Assembly: GCA_910587925.1 (NCBI GenBank)
Contig: CAJUOC010000011.1
Location: 7,881-71,880 of the forward strand
Direction: 5' to 3'
DNA: 64,000 nt
Origin: an uncultured Muribaculaceae bacterium
GTDB lineage: Bacteria > Bacteroidota > Bacteroidia > Bacteroidales > Muribaculaceae
Shown here: positions 25,906 to 35,847 of the stretch, in pieces
How the letters are laid out: each line of letters begins with the position of its first letter
How positions within the stretch are numbered: the first letter of the stretch is position 1
Notes under the pieces: generated by a model
What the model was told of the DNA's origin: nothing
What the model saw: the letters and a program-made list of their open reading frames with translations, nothing else
Databases searched by the model: none
Program-made: the position numbers and the translations under genes

Positions 25906-27136
25906 CGCCGGCATAGCCCTCTACGACCTCGGCATTGCCATCGCCTCGGCCCGCTCGGCCAAGGTGGCCCATATGCGCGCCGGGCGCCGACACACCCTCA
26001 GTAGCCTGGCCGAGACGCGCCGCCGCGTGGCTCCCGACGGCTTCGACGTGTGGATGCACGCCGCCTCGCTGGGCGAGTTTGAGCAGGGGCGCCCCGTCAT
26101 CGAGCGCATCCGCCGCGAGTGCCCCGACATGAAGATACTGCTCACGTTCTTCTCCCCGTCGGGCTACGAGGTGCGACACGACTATCCGCTGGCCGACGCC
26201 GTCGAGTATCTGCCGTCGGACTCGCCCGCGGCCGTGCGCCGCTTCCTCGACGCCGCCGCGCCGCGCCGCGCCATATTCATCAAGTATGAGTTCTGGGGCA
26301 ACTACCTCGGCGAGCTCCGCCGCCGCGGCATACCCACATACATCATATCGAGCATATTCCGTCCGGCGCAGCGCTTTTTCCGCGCCGGCGGTGGCATGTT
26401 CCGCGACATGCTGCGCTGCTTCACCCATATCTTCGTGCAAGACGACGACTCGCGCCGCCTGCTCGCCGCCATCGGCATCAAAGACGTCACCGTGGCCGGC
26501 GACACCCGCTTTGACCGCGTGACCGACATACTGCGCTCGGCCCGCCCCGTGCCCGAGCTCGAGGCCTGGACGTCCGGGGCGCCCTTTACCTTCATTGCCG
26601 GCAGCTCCTGGGAGCCCGACGAAGATGTGTATATCCCCTGGCTGGCCGCTCATCCCGAGGTGCGCGCCATCGTGGCGCCGCACGAGTTTGACGCCGCCCG
26701 CCTCGAGGCCCTGCGCCGCCGTATGGCCCCCGCCTGCCTGCTGTCGGAGGCCGTGGCCGCCGGCGGAGTGCCCGAGGGTTGCCGCGCCGTGGTGGTCGAT
26801 TCATTCGGCCTGCTCAGCTCGCTCTACCGCTTGGCCGACATGGCCTTTGTAGGCGGTGGATTCGGCGCCGGCATACACAATATCAACGAAGCCGCCGTAT
26901 ACGGCATCCCGGTCGTATTCGGCCCCCGGCACCATAAATTCAAGGAAGCCGCCGACCTCATCGCCGCCGGCGGCGCCTTTGAGATCACCGGCCGCGACGA
27001 CTTCGCCGCCCTGGCCTCGCGCCTGCTCGCCGACAGCGATGCCCGCCGCGCCGCCGGCGCCGCCGCCGGCGACTACATCAGCCGCAGCGTAGGCGCCTCC
27101 GACATAGTATTCGACCACATATTCAAAAACCGCTGA
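25889..27136 (+). CDS. kdtA: 3-deoxy-D-manno-octulosonic acid (Kdo) transferase
   Basis: 415 residues. GT30 enzyme that transfers Kdo from CMP-Kdo to the lipid A precursor at the inner membrane. Family landmarks: WMHAASLGEFEQGRP near 50-65, the segment YEFWGNY, GDTRFDRV, and the C-domain GGGFGAGIHNINEAAVYGIPVVFGPRHHKF. The start overlaps gltX, so translation is coupled. Confidence 0.94.
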   Translation: MNPLYNAGIALYDLGIAIASARSAKVAHMRAGRRHTLSSLAETRRRVAPDGFDVWMHAASLGEFEQGRPVIERIRRECPDMKILLTFFSPSGYEVRHDYPLADAVEYLPSDSPAAVRRFLDAAAPRRAIFIKYEFWGNYLGELRRRGIPTYIISSIFRPAQRFFRAGGGMFRDMLRCFTHIFVQDDDSRRLLAAIGIKDVTVAGDTRFDRVTDILRSARPVPELEAWTSGAPFTFIAGSSWEPDEDVYIPWLAAHPEVRAIVAPHEFDAARLEALRRRMAPACLLSEAVAAGGVPEGCRAVVVDSFGLLSSLYRLADMAFVGGGFGAGIHNINEAAVYGIPVVFGPRHHKFKEAADLIAAGGAFEITGRDDFAALASRLLADSDARRAAGAAAGDYISRSVGASDIVFDHIFKNR

Positions 27137-27151
27137 ATCTCTCTCCCGACC

Positions 27152-28060
27152 ATGATTAAGACCGGCCTGGCCCTCTCGGCCAATGCATCCCCCCTGATAA
27201 TACGTCTGCTCAACTCCCATCCCGATGTGGAGCTTGCCTGGGTCACTGCTCCCGGCCTGGGCGCCGACGCCCTCACCGCCCGCTATCCCGCCCTCACCGG
27301 CGAGATAGGCCATATCGAGGCCGTGGCCGACCTCGACGGCATCGACCTGTATATCGGCCCGATGACCGAGGCCGTCGGCGAGCGCATCGCCGCCGACGGC
27401 AGCTCACTGCACGCCATCATCACCGGCGGCGGTCGCGAGGATGCCTTTGCCGATGGCGTGGCAGCCTTTGGCGTGGCCGAGTACAACCGCAAGGCCCTCG
27501 TGCGCGGCGCCCGCGTGGCCATCATGCCCGACACCCTCACCCTGCTTGCCACCCAGGCCCTGATGCCGCTGGCCAAGAACCTGCTGCTGCGGCCGCTGGT
27601 GCAGGGCGCCCTGCTGCTGCCCGACGCCGCCAGCGACGGCATCACCGCCGCCCGCGGCCCCATGCCCGACGAGGCATTTGACCGCGCCCGCGCAGTGCTC
27701 GCCGGCCTGCAGGCCAGCGCCGCTCCCCGCTTTGAGGTGCTGGCGTCGCGCTCGGGCGAGTCGACCTTTGCCGCGGCCACCCTCGGGATGCAGCTCGCCA
27801 TGTCGGAGGCCGAGGTGGCGCGCCTGTATACCGACTTCTACAGCGACCACCGCCATATGGTGATGGTGGGCGGCTCGGTGTCGGAGGCCATCGTACGCGG
27901 CACCAACAAGACCGCCATCTCTCTGTCGCATGCCGAGCAGGGCCGCCTGTGGGTGAGCGTGGGCTTCGACGCCGCATACAAGGCCGGCGCCGGTACAGCC
28001 GTGCATCTGCTCAACCTGCTCTTCGGTCTTGACGAGCGTACCGGTCTCAGCGCCGTCTGA
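27152..28060 (+). CDS. ArgC-like protein lacking the catalytic cysteine
   Basis: 302 residues. The overall plan follows N-acetyl-gamma-glutamyl-phosphate reductase: N-terminal LIIRLLNSHPDVELAWVT, a middle GVAEYNRKALV, and a C-terminal VRGTNKTAIS ... GAGTAVHLLNLLFGLDERTGL that matches the ArgC ending well. However, the nucleotide-binding GxxGYTG start is replaced by LSANASP, and the PGCYPT active-site loop is replaced by MPDTLTL (residues 125-131), with Thr128 in the place of the cysteine. Reductase activity is therefore not expected. No arginine genes are nearby; it lies 15 bases after kdtA and before porU. Confidence 0.78.
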   Translation: MIKTGLALSANASPLIIRLLNSHPDVELAWVTAPGLGADALTARYPALTGEIGHIEAVADLDGIDLYIGPMTEAVGERIAADGSSLHAIITGGGREDAFADGVAAFGVAEYNRKALVRGARVAIMPDTLTLLATQALMPLAKNLLLRPLVQGALLLPDAASDGITAARGPMPDEAFDRARAVLAGLQASAAPRFEVLASRSGESTFAAATLGMQLAMSEAEVARLYTDFYSDHRHMVMVGGSVSEAIVRGTNKTAISLSHAEQGRLWVSVGFDAAYKAGAGTAVHLLNLLFGLDERTGLSAV

Positions 28061-28128
28061 GGCGGTAGACATGCAATAAAACGGGGCGTTTTCCCGTTAC
28101 TATAAGGATAAACCATGTCTACTCCCTC

Positions 28129-31100
28129 ATGCCATACAAGATACTGAGTGTCATCGCTGCCGCCCTGCTCGCCATACTGCCGGGCGCAGCCCTTCCGACC
28201 GACACATATGCCCAGCGCAGCCGCCTCGCCACAGGGCGATGGGTCAAGGTGAGCGTGAGCGCGGCGGGCCTCTACCGCATACCCGCGGCCACGCTGCGCC
28301 AGTGGGGCTTCAGCGACCCCGCGGCCGTGCGCGTGTGCGGCTACGGCGGCGCGCGCATCCCCGACGCGCTGAGCGCCGCCGAGTATATCGACGACCTGCC
28401 CGTGGTGCCGTCGGTCAACGCTCCCTCGGGCGTGACCTTCTACGCCGTAGGCCCCGCCGAGCTTACCGAGACGCGCAGCGGCCATTACCGCCTGGTGCAG
28501 AGCCCATACACCTCGGTGGGATACTACTTTGTGACCGACTGCCTCTCCGACGAGCCGGCCGCCGCACCGGCCACCGCCACCGCCGGCGCCACCGGCGGCG
28601 CTACCGTGGGCACAGCTCTCGCCCAGCACGAGCGCGAGATGGTGATGGCCACGCATGTGGGCCCGCTCATGGTGGGCGAGGATCTGTCGGGCAGCCGCGC
28701 CGTGAGCTTCGATGTGGCCACTCCGGGGCGTGTCGCCGGCCCGGTCAATGTAAGCGCCGCCGCCGTGACCCGCATGTCGTCGGCCGGGCGCATGAATGTG
28801 AGCGTGGGCGATGCCAAGCCGCTCACTGCCACCATCGGCATCACTTCGGGCAATTATACATACGGCACCCTCACCGAGCTGTATCAGGCCACCGAGCCTT
28901 TGGCCGCCGGCGAGAAAATCACAGCAGCGGTGAGCGCCACGCTGGGCGCGTCGCTGCGGCTGGCCCGGCTCGACTATGTGGCGCTGACATACCGCCGCGC
29001 CCTCACCATGGAAGGCACCTCGGCGCCGGTCGAGTTTATGTGTGCCGGGCCGGTGGCTCTGGCCGGCTCGTCTGACTGGACCACCGTATGGGACATCACC
29101 GACCCGCGCCGCCCCATGGCCGTGCAGACCTCCTCCGACTCGGGCACCCACCTGGAGTGGACTCCCACCGGCGGCGGCACACGCCGCTATGTGGCCTGGG
29201 ACGCGCAGACCCGGGTGCCTGCGCCGCAGTATGCCGGCACTGTGCGCAATCAAGACCTCCACGCGCCCCTGTCTACGCCCGAGATGGTGATATTTACCGA
29301 CACACGCCAGGCCGCCGCGGCCCGCCGCATCGCCGAGCTGCACCGCAGCGTCGACGGCATGGAGGTCGAGGTAATCGACGTAAGCCTGGTATACAACGAG
29401 TTCTCGTCGGGCGCGCCCGACATCTCGGGCCTGCGCAAGTATCTCAAGATGATATACGACCGCGGCATCGAGGCCGGCAAGCCTCTGCGCTATGCCCTGC
29501 TGATGGGCCGCGCCACCCTCGACCACCGCGGCCTGGTGCAGACCTCGGCCTCGGGATATGTGACACTGCCCTGGTGGGTGGTGCGCTCCGACCGCCAGTC
29601 GCTCGTCGAGACCGATGCCTTCGGTACCGACGATTTCCTGGCCATGCTCGAGGACGGCCAGGGCACATCGCTCGGCATCGACGTGCTGAGCATAGCCGTG
29701 GGCCGCATCCCCGCCATCGACGCGGCCGAGGCCGACGCCTATGTCGACAAGCTCTACCAGTATGTGCGCTCGTCAAAGAAGACCGGCTGGAAAAACAAGC
29801 TCCTCCTCCTGGCCGACGACGAGGACAATGCCATCCACGTCAAGCAGTCGGAAGATATGGTGGCCTTTATGGAGACCACCCGCGACCAGCAGCACCTTTT
29901 CAACAAGATCTACATCGACTCCTACGACCTGAGCGGCGGCGAGTATCCCGGCGCGCGACGCGATATGTTCCGCGCCCTCGACGAGGGTGTGGCCCTGTGG
30001 TACTATGTGGGCCACGCCACCAATCACTCCTGGACGGCCGAGAATCAGCTCAACTTCACCGACATCAACAATATGTATCTGCGCAATCTGCCCTTTGTGG
30101 TGGCGTCGACCTGCAACTTCCTCCAGTGGGACTACCACGAGATGAGCGGCGGCGAGATCATGTTTAAGGAGCAGCAGGGCGGATGCATAGGCATGGTGAG
30201 CGCCACGCGCCCGGCCTATATCACCGACAACGGCTATCTGCTCGCGGCATTCGGCCGCTCCAATCTGCAGCGCGACGCCGACGGCCGCCTGCTCACCCCG
30301 GGCGAGATGTACCGCCGCGCCAAAAACGATATCCGCGACACCCGCGGCGAGCATGTGTCCAATACCAACCGCTTGCGCTTTGTATTCATGGGCGACCCGG
30401 CCCTGCGCCTGTCGACGCCCGACAATATCGTGAGGGTGACCTCTATCGGCGGCCGCGCCCCGGAGTCAGACGCCGACGACCCCGTCACCATCGCCGCCAT
30501 GGCCAATGTCGAGGTGCGCGGCAGTGTCACCGCCCCCGACGGCACGCCGCTCACCGACTTCGACGGCGTGGTGAGCATCGAGCTGTACGACGCCCAGCAG
30601 TCGCGCACCACCAAGGGTCGCGGCGAGGGAGCCGTGGAGGTCTTCGAGACCGACGGCGCGCGCCTCTTTGCAGGCTCGGCGCCGGTGCGCGGCGGCGAGT
30701 TTACGCTCAAGGTGTCGATGCCATCGCTCATCGCCGACAACTTCCGCCCCGCGGCCATGTCGCTTTATGCATACGCCACCAACTCCGACGCCGAGGCCAT
30801 CGGTGTCAACCGCGACTTCTACGTATACGGCCTCGACGAGCCTGCCAAGCCCGACACCGAGGCGCCATCCATCGAGTCGCTTGTGCTCAACCACAGCGGC
30901 TTCGCCCCCGGCGACGCCACTCACTCCTCACCCCTGGTGATAGCCCGCGTGAGCGACAATGTGGGCATCAATCTCTCGACGGCCGGCGTGGGCCAGCACA
31001 TGACCCTCACGGTCGACGGGTTTGACCAGCACAGCGATGTGTCGCTCTACTACATACCCGACCCCGACGGCTCGGCCGGCGGCACCATCAACTATCCTCT

Positions 31101-31521
31101 GGACAATCTCGCCGACGGCGACCACGCGCTGCGCCTGCGCGTCTACGACACATCGGGCAACCCGGCCGAGATGGAGCTGCCATTTAAGGTGGTGAGCGGC
31201 CTGGCCCCGCAGATATTTGATGTGTATACCGACGCCAACCCCGCCTCGACCGCGGCCAATTTCTACATACGTCACGACCGCCCCGAGAGCGTGGCCGACG
31301 TCACCGTCACCGTATACGACCTCATGGGGCGCCCGATATGGAGCGGCAGCCGCCGCGGCCTGAGCGACCTCGACGTGAGCAGCCCTGTCACATGGGACCT
31401 CACCGACCGGGCCGGCCGACGCGTCACCCGCGGTATCTATCTCTACCGCGCATCCATCACAGCCGACGGCGGCGAGTCATACCAGACCGTATCGCGCCGC
31501 ATCGCCGTCACAGCCAAGTAA
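28129..31521 (+). CDS. porU: type IX secretion system sortase PorU (C25 family)
   Basis: 1130 residues with a signal peptide ending near AQ at ~30. PorU removes the sorting domain of T9SS cargo on the cell surface and attaches the cargo to lipopolysaccharide. The N-terminal part (RLATGRWVKVSVSAAGLYRI) is typical of PorU. The C25 peptidase core shows His629 in YYVGHATNHSW and Cys662 in VASTCNF, the expected His/Cys dyad. The C-terminal region has an Ig-like module and an FlgD/T9SS-type end (YDLMGRPIW, TRGIYLYR). No other gene of the machine lies next to it; porV is 10 kb away on the other strand. Confidence 0.93.
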   Translation: MPYKILSVIAAALLAILPGAALPTDTYAQRSRLATGRWVKVSVSAAGLYRIPAATLRQWGFSDPAAVRVCGYGGARIPDALSAAEYIDDLPVVPSVNAPSGVTFYAVGPAELTETRSGHYRLVQSPYTSVGYYFVTDCLSDEPAAAPATATAGATGGATVGTALAQHEREMVMATHVGPLMVGEDLSGSRAVSFDVATPGRVAGPVNVSAAAVTRMSSAGRMNVSVGDAKPLTATIGITSGNYTYGTLTELYQATEPLAAGEKITAAVSATLGASLRLARLDYVALTYRRALTMEGTSAPVEFMCAGPVALAGSSDWTTVWDITDPRRPMAVQTSSDSGTHLEWTPTGGGTRRYVAWDAQTRVPAPQYAGTVRNQDLHAPLSTPEMVIFTDTRQAAAARRIAELHRSVDGMEVEVIDVSLVYNEFSSGAPDISGLRKYLKMIYDRGIEAGKPLRYALLMGRATLDHRGLVQTSASGYVTLPWWVVRSDRQSLVETDAFGTDDFLAMLEDGQGTSLGIDVLSIAVGRIPAIDAAEADAYVDKLYQYVRSSKKTGWKNKLLLLADDEDNAIHVKQSEDMVAFMETTRDQQHLFNKIYIDSYDLSGGEYPGARRDMFRALDEGVALWYYVGHATNHSWTAENQLNFTDINNMYLRNLPFVVASTCNFLQWDYHEMSGGEIMFKEQQGGCIGMVSATRPAYITDNGYLLAAFGRSNLQRDADGRLLTPGEMYRRAKNDIRDTRGEHVSNTNRLRFVFMGDPALRLSTPDNIVRVTSIGGRAPESDADDPVTIAAMANVEVRGSVTAPDGTPLTDFDGVVSIELYDAQQSRTTKGRGEGAVEVFETDGARLFAGSAPVRGGEFTLKVSMPSLIADNFRPAAMSLYAYATNSDAEAIGVNRDFYVYGLDEPAKPDTEAPSIESLVLNHSGFAPGDATHSSPLVIARVSDNVGINLSTAGVGQHMTLTVDGFDQHSDVSLYYIPDPDGSAGGTINYPLDNLADGDHALRLRVYDTSGNPAEMELPFKVVSGLAPQIFDVYTDANPASTAANFYIRHDRPESVADVTVTVYDLMGRPIWSGSRRGLSDLDVSSPVTWDLTDRAGRRVTRGIYLYRASITADGGESYQTVSRRIAVTAK

Positions 31522-31524
31522 GCA

Positions 31525-33177
31525 ATGAATATATTCTGCATCAACACCGGCCGCTACGAGGCTTTTCACGGCGGCGAGACTCTGCTCGACGTGGCCCGTC
31601 GGCTCGACCTGGGATTCGAGCCTGTGGCCGCCCGGGTCAACAACAAGAACGAAGCCCTCTGCTTTGAGCTGTACCAGCCCAAGATGGTCGAGTATCTGTC
31701 TGTTGGCCATCCCTCGGGCGAGCGGGCCTATATCCGCTCGCTGTGCATGGTGCTGTACCGCGCCGTGACACGTGTAGCCCCCGCCGCCCGGCTCAGTGTC
31801 GAGCACTCCATCTCGCGCGGCTACTACTGCCGCCTGGGCGCCGGCGTCGGTTGCACCCCGGCGCTGGTCGGGGCCATAGCCGCCGAGATGCGCCGCATCG
31901 TCGATGCAGACCTTCCCTTTGAGCGCCGCGAGGAGCTTACCGCCGACGTCATACGCATCTTTGAGGAGCAGGGCCTCGACGACAAGGTGCGCCTGCTGCG
32001 CACCGCCCACAGCATATACACCACATACTACCGCCTCGACGGCATCTGCGACAGCTACTACGGCACGCTGGCACCGTCGACCGGGATACTGCGCGTGTGG
32101 GAGCTGCGCCCCTTCAAGGAGGGCTTCCTGCTCGTGGGCCCCGACCGCGACCGGCCCGACCGCCCGGCCGCCCATATCGACCAGGAGAAGATGTACCGCG
32201 CATTTACCGACTATGTGCGCTTCAACCGCATCGTGGGCGTGAGCAACGTCGGCGAGCTCAACGATACCATCCTGCGCCACCGCGCCCCCGACCTCATCAA
32301 TGTGGCCGAGGCGCTCCACGAGAAGTCAATCGCCCGCATCAGCGACGAGATCACCGCCCGCTACCGCGCCGGCGGCGCGCGCATAGTGCTCATCGCCGGC
32401 CCGTCGTCGTCGGGCAAGACCACCACCACCAAGCGCCTCGGCATCCAGCTGATGACCAATCTGCTCAAGCCGCAGCTCATATCGCTCGACGACTATTTTG
32501 TCGACCGCACCGCCACTCCCCGCGACGCCACGGGCGACTACGACTACGAGAGCCTTTACGCCCTCGACCTGGCTCAGTTCAACTCCGACCTCGCGGCCAT
32601 CCTGCGCGGCGAGGAGGTCGAGCTGCCCTCCTACGACTTCGAGAGCGGCACCCGCCGCTACCGCGGCCGCCGCATACGCCTCTCCGACGACAGCATCCTC
32701 CTCATCGAGGGCATCCACGGCCTCAACCCCGCCCTCACCGAGCAGATACCCGAGGAGATGAAATACCGCGTGTACGTGTCGAGCCTCACCACCATCACCA
32801 TCGACGACCACAACTGGATTCCCACCACCGACAACCGCCTGCTGCGCCGCATCATCCGCGACCACAAGTACCGCGGCACATCGGCCGTCGAGACAATCCG
32901 CCGCTGGCCCAGCGTGCGCCGCGGCGAGGAGAAGTGGATATTCCCATTCCAGGAAAATGCCGACGCCACCTTCAACTCCTCGCTCCTCTACGAGCTGAGC
33001 GTGATGAAAGACTACGCCGAGCCCATCCTGCGCGACGTGCCCCACGATGCCGTGGAGTACTCCGAGGCATATCGCCTGCGCAAGTTCCTGAGCTACTTCC
33101 TGCCCGCGGAGCCGCGCCTGATACCGTCGACATCGCTGCTGCGCGAGTTTCTTGGCGGCAGCTCATTCAAGTACTGA
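31525..33177 (+). CDS. nucleoside kinase (uridine kinase-like) with TGS/threonyl-tRNA-synthetase-like N-terminal region
   Basis: 550 residues. The first ~75 residues look like a TGS domain, and residues ~80-260 resemble the second additional domain of threonyl-tRNA synthetase (HSISRGYYC). The C-terminal half is a phosphoribulokinase/uridine kinase with Walker A GPSSSGKT (292-299), SLDDYFVDR, and EGIHGLNP. This fused form is well known in Bacteroidota and Firmicutes, where it is annotated as nucleoside kinase; the role of the N-part is not settled. It starts 3 bases after porU and its stop overlaps the next ATG. Confidence 0.9.
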   Translation: MNIFCINTGRYEAFHGGETLLDVARRLDLGFEPVAARVNNKNEALCFELYQPKMVEYLSVGHPSGERAYIRSLCMVLYRAVTRVAPAARLSVEHSISRGYYCRLGAGVGCTPALVGAIAAEMRRIVDADLPFERREELTADVIRIFEEQGLDDKVRLLRTAHSIYTTYYRLDGICDSYYGTLAPSTGILRVWELRPFKEGFLLVGPDRDRPDRPAAHIDQEKMYRAFTDYVRFNRIVGVSNVGELNDTILRHRAPDLINVAEALHEKSIARISDEITARYRAGGARIVLIAGPSSSGKTTTTKRLGIQLMTNLLKPQLISLDDYFVDRTATPRDATGDYDYESLYALDLAQFNSDLAAILRGEEVELPSYDFESGTRRYRGRRIRLSDDSILLIEGIHGLNPALTEQIPEEMKYRVYVSSLTTITIDDHNWIPTTDNRLLRRIIRDHKYRGTSAVETIRRWPSVRRGEEKWIFPFQENADATFNSSLLYELSVMKDYAEPILRDVPHDAVEYSEAYRLRKFLSYFLPAEPRLIPSTSLLREFLGGSSFKY

Positions 33178-33872
33178 TGCGCCGCCTGCTGCCCTTGCTG
33201 ATAGTCGCCGTCGCCTGTCTGGGCGCCGCCGCCTCAGACCGCTACGCCACCCTCGGCGTCCGCGCCGCCCGCTCCTATGAGTGGGGCGAGTGGGCCAGCG
33301 CCGCCGCCATGTACGAGCTCATGCTCGACATGCACCCCGACACAGCCGCCACATACTCCCGCGCCATCGTGGCCCAGTGCCTCATACCCGACACAGCCGC
33401 GTCGGTCGACCTGATGCAGCGCGCCATGACTCACGGCTGTCCGCTCGACAGCGTGCTTGCCGGCGTGCGTGCCGAGAGCTATGCTCTCGGCGAGGCCGGC
33501 CTGTATGAAGACTATCTGTACCGGCTGCAGCGCCAGATGCCCTGGATGCGTCGTGCGCTTGACCACGAGCTGCTGCGCTACCACGACATGCGCCGCGACG
33601 GCGACGCCACCGTCGTGTATGCCACCCGTATGCTCGACGGCCTCCCCGACTCGCGCGAGTTTCTCGCGGCCCTCGCCCGCGGCCACATGTACCGCGGCGA
33701 CCTCGACAGCGCCGCCGCCGTATGGCGCCGCCTGCTCGAACTCTACCCCGACGACTACGACACCCTGCTGCTGCTCGGCTGCTACCTGAGGCCCCGCGAC
33801 CCCGCCGCCGGCCGCCCCCTGCTCGACCGCGCTGCCGCCCTGCGCCCCTCCCCCGCCCTGCGCCGCGAGTAA
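33177..33872 (+). CDS. exported TPR-repeat protein
   Basis: 231 residues from the ATG at 33177 that overlaps the previous stop (TGATG). A signal peptide (MRRLLPLLIVAVACLGAAAS) is followed by at least four helical-pair repeats with tetratricopeptide spacing, e.g. SYEWGEWASAAAMYELML and GHMYRGDLDSAAAVWRRLLE. It probably mediates protein contacts in the periplasm. It is the last gene of the plus-strand run; the partner is unknown. Confidence 0.8.
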   Translation: MRRLLPLLIVAVACLGAAASDRYATLGVRAARSYEWGEWASAAAMYELMLDMHPDTAATYSRAIVAQCLIPDTAASVDLMQRAMTHGCPLDSVLAGVRAESYALGEAGLYEDYLYRLQRQMPWMRRALDHELLRYHDMRRDGDATVVYATRMLDGLPDSREFLAALARGHMYRGDLDSAAAVWRRLLELYPDDYDTLLLLGCYLRPRDPAAGRPLLDRAAALRPSPALRRE

Positions 33873-34415
33873 GCCCCGCATCCCGGACGGAGCGCTATAA
33901 GGGTCAGGTCTACCGACCTTCCACATACCGGGGTATGTGGGTTGCACGGGGTTTCGCTGCGCTTCACCCCGTGTTACTCATAATGGTCAGCGCTCCGCGC
34001 TTCTGCCGTGGCAAGACACGTCGACACGGTTTTCGCTGCGCTAAACCGCCCGCTATAGTCCGCGCAACTTCAGAATCGTCTGCACAGGTTTGTAAGCTGC
34101 GCGGACTATAGAGGTGCTTGTATCGTGTGACATCGATTTTGGAGCACCTCTCCGAGGCGCACTTATCTGCTTGGTTCTTGCCCCCCCAGGCTGCGCCTGG
34201 GGTTAACCACAATGGCGTGTCTCCGACACGCGCCCGGTCGCAGACATAGAGCCGCAAGGCGGCTCTCACTTGATGTTAGCCGACGGATTTATCCGTCGGA
34301 TGGCGGGCACATCATGCCGGGCATCCCAAGGGGATGCCGCAATGCGGCAACAAAGCGCCTTTATCAGACGGATGCATCAAAAATTATTTAACCTGTTTGC
34401 TGATGGGCGGGCGGG
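33873..34415. repeat. intergenic array of short hairpins between convergent genes
   Basis: No gene. At least nine inverted repeats with stems of 7-14 bp occur in sequence: 33921-33940, 33945-33973, 34053-34111 (family arms), 34111-34150, 34184-34202, 34215-34231, 34249-34265, 34280-34299 and 34320-34338, with several imperfect ones between. Loops are 2-4 bases in most. The region lies tail-to-tail between the TPR gene and the helicase gene. Confidence 0.85.
34053..34111. repeat. palindromic repeat, TATAGTCCGCGCA arms (copy 2)
   Basis: Perfect 14-base arms at 34053-34066 and 34098-34111; the interior keeps CAGGTTTGTAA, so it belongs to the same family as the copy at 20330-20388. Confidence 0.85.
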
Positions 34416-35825
34416 TCAGTCTTCGGGAGGATTGATGAAGTAGAGGGTGGTGGTGGCGCGGGTCACGGCGGTGTAGAGCCAGCGCAGGTAGTCGAGGGCG
34501 GTGGCGTCGGCCGGCACGTAGCCCAGGTCGACAAATACGCGGCTCCACTGGCCGCCCTGCGCCTTGTGGCAGGTGACTGCGTAGGCATATTTCATCTGCA
34601 GGGCGTTGAGGTAGGGCGACTGGCGCATGATGCGCAGGCGCTCCTCGTGTGGCGCCCCGGGTGGCATGATGTCGCTGTCGTAGTACACGCCTTCGTTGAG
34701 CCGGCGGGCGCTCTCGCTGTCGAGGGCGGGGGCGTAGCCGGTGAGTGAGTCGGTGGCTATCTTGGCCTCGAAACTCACTTCGGGATTGTCGGGCAGCTCA
34801 AATATGACGTCGGCAAACTGCAGGCCGTAGCGGGTCTCGGTGCCCAGCACGCGAGCCAGACGCAGTAGCTCGCCGTTGGCCACGAAGTCGATGCCGCGCG
34901 CGCGGCGTGTCCAGAAGTAATTGTTTTTTGCGGCGATCATCAGGTCGCCGGGCGAGAGCAGCTCCTCGCGGCCGAGCACGGTGGCGCGCACGGCGCGGTT
35001 GTAGTCGGTGGCCGAGCGGTTGCTGCGGGTGATGATGACGGTGTCTTCGGGGCCGGCGTCGGCGTAGGCCGATGCGAGCATGTCGGGGAGCTCGTCGGAG
35101 GGGGCGATGCGTATGTCGTCGTAGCCCGAGAGCACCATCGGCACTGTGCCGGCTGTGGCCTCGGCTACGCGGGCCTGAGCGCGACGCAGGCGGGTGGCGT
35201 TGAGCAGTATGCCCGACCCGGCGCCCTGGCGGGCCACCTCGGTGAGTGTGGCGCGGCTCACCTTGAGTCCGTAGCTGCGCAGCACGGCCGGCTCCATGGC
35301 GGGCGATGTCTCGCATCCCACGGGCGGGAGCTGGGCGGTGTCGCCCAGGAGTATCATGCGGCAGTTGTGGGCGCCGTAGACATACTGCACCAGGTCGGCG
35401 AGTATGCTCTCGCGCTCGTCGTCGGCGATCATCGATGCCTCGTCGACGATAAATACCGTGTCGCGCAGGCGGCTGTCGCGCAGGGTTGGGCGGCCGGTCT
35501 GCCCGGGCAGCATGTGGCGGTATATGGCGCGATGTATGGTGGCGGCGGGTCGGCCGGCCATGGCCGAGAATACCTTGGCGGCGCGGCCGGTCGGGGCGAG
35601 CAGCACGGTGGCGATGCGGGCCTCGGCCAGGGCCTTCACCAGGGCGCCGGTAAGGGATGTCTTGCCCGTACCGGCATAGCCGTTGAGGATGAAGACGCGG
35701 TCGGGGCCCGCAATCATGTCGGTCGTGCAGAAGCGGCTCAGCGCGGCGGCTACCTGTAGCTGCTGTACATTGGGGTCGTAAGGCAGGAAGGCTACGATGC
35801 GCTCGAGGAGGTGCTGCGCGTCCAT
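34416..35825 (-). CDS. RecD-like superfamily 1 DNA helicase
   Basis: 469 residues. Walker A GYAGTGKTS at 49-57, Walker B VDEASM, the motif GDTAQLPPVG, and the C-terminal UvrD_C_2 motif VTCHKAQGGQW followed by YTAVTRA. Much shorter than RecD (~600) or RecD2 (~740), and with no HhH region, so it matches the short Bacteroidota form annotated as ATP-dependent RecD-like DNA helicase. It lies 22 bases after cysS and is the last gene of that transcript. Confidence 0.9.
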   Translation of the reverse strand: MDAQHLLERIVAFLPYDPNVQQLQVAAALSRFCTTDMIAGPDRVFILNGYAGTGKTSLTGALVKALAEARIATVLLAPTGRAAKVFSAMAGRPAATIHRAIYRHMLPGQTGRPTLRDSRLRDTVFIVDEASMIADDERESILADLVQYVYGAHNCRMILLGDTAQLPPVGCETSPAMEPAVLRSYGLKVSRATLTEVARQGAGSGILLNATRLRRAQARVAEATAGTVPMVLSGYDDIRIAPSDELPDMLASAYADAGPEDTVIITRSNRSATDYNRAVRATVLGREELLSPGDLMIAAKNNYFWTRRARGIDFVANGELLRLARVLGTETRYGLQFADVIFELPDNPEVSFEAKIATDSLTGYAPALDSESARRLNEGVYYDSDIMPPGAPHEERLRIMRQSPYLNALQMKYAYAVTCHKAQGGQWSRVFVDLGYVPADATALDYLRWLYTAVTRATTTLYFINPPED

Positions 35826-35847
35826 CTATGGCTCGGGAGCGTCGTCG

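Noticed and set aside
28078..28098. Terminator between the ArgC-like gene and porU
   Set aside because: Only a 6-bp stem without a proper T-tract; too weak to call.
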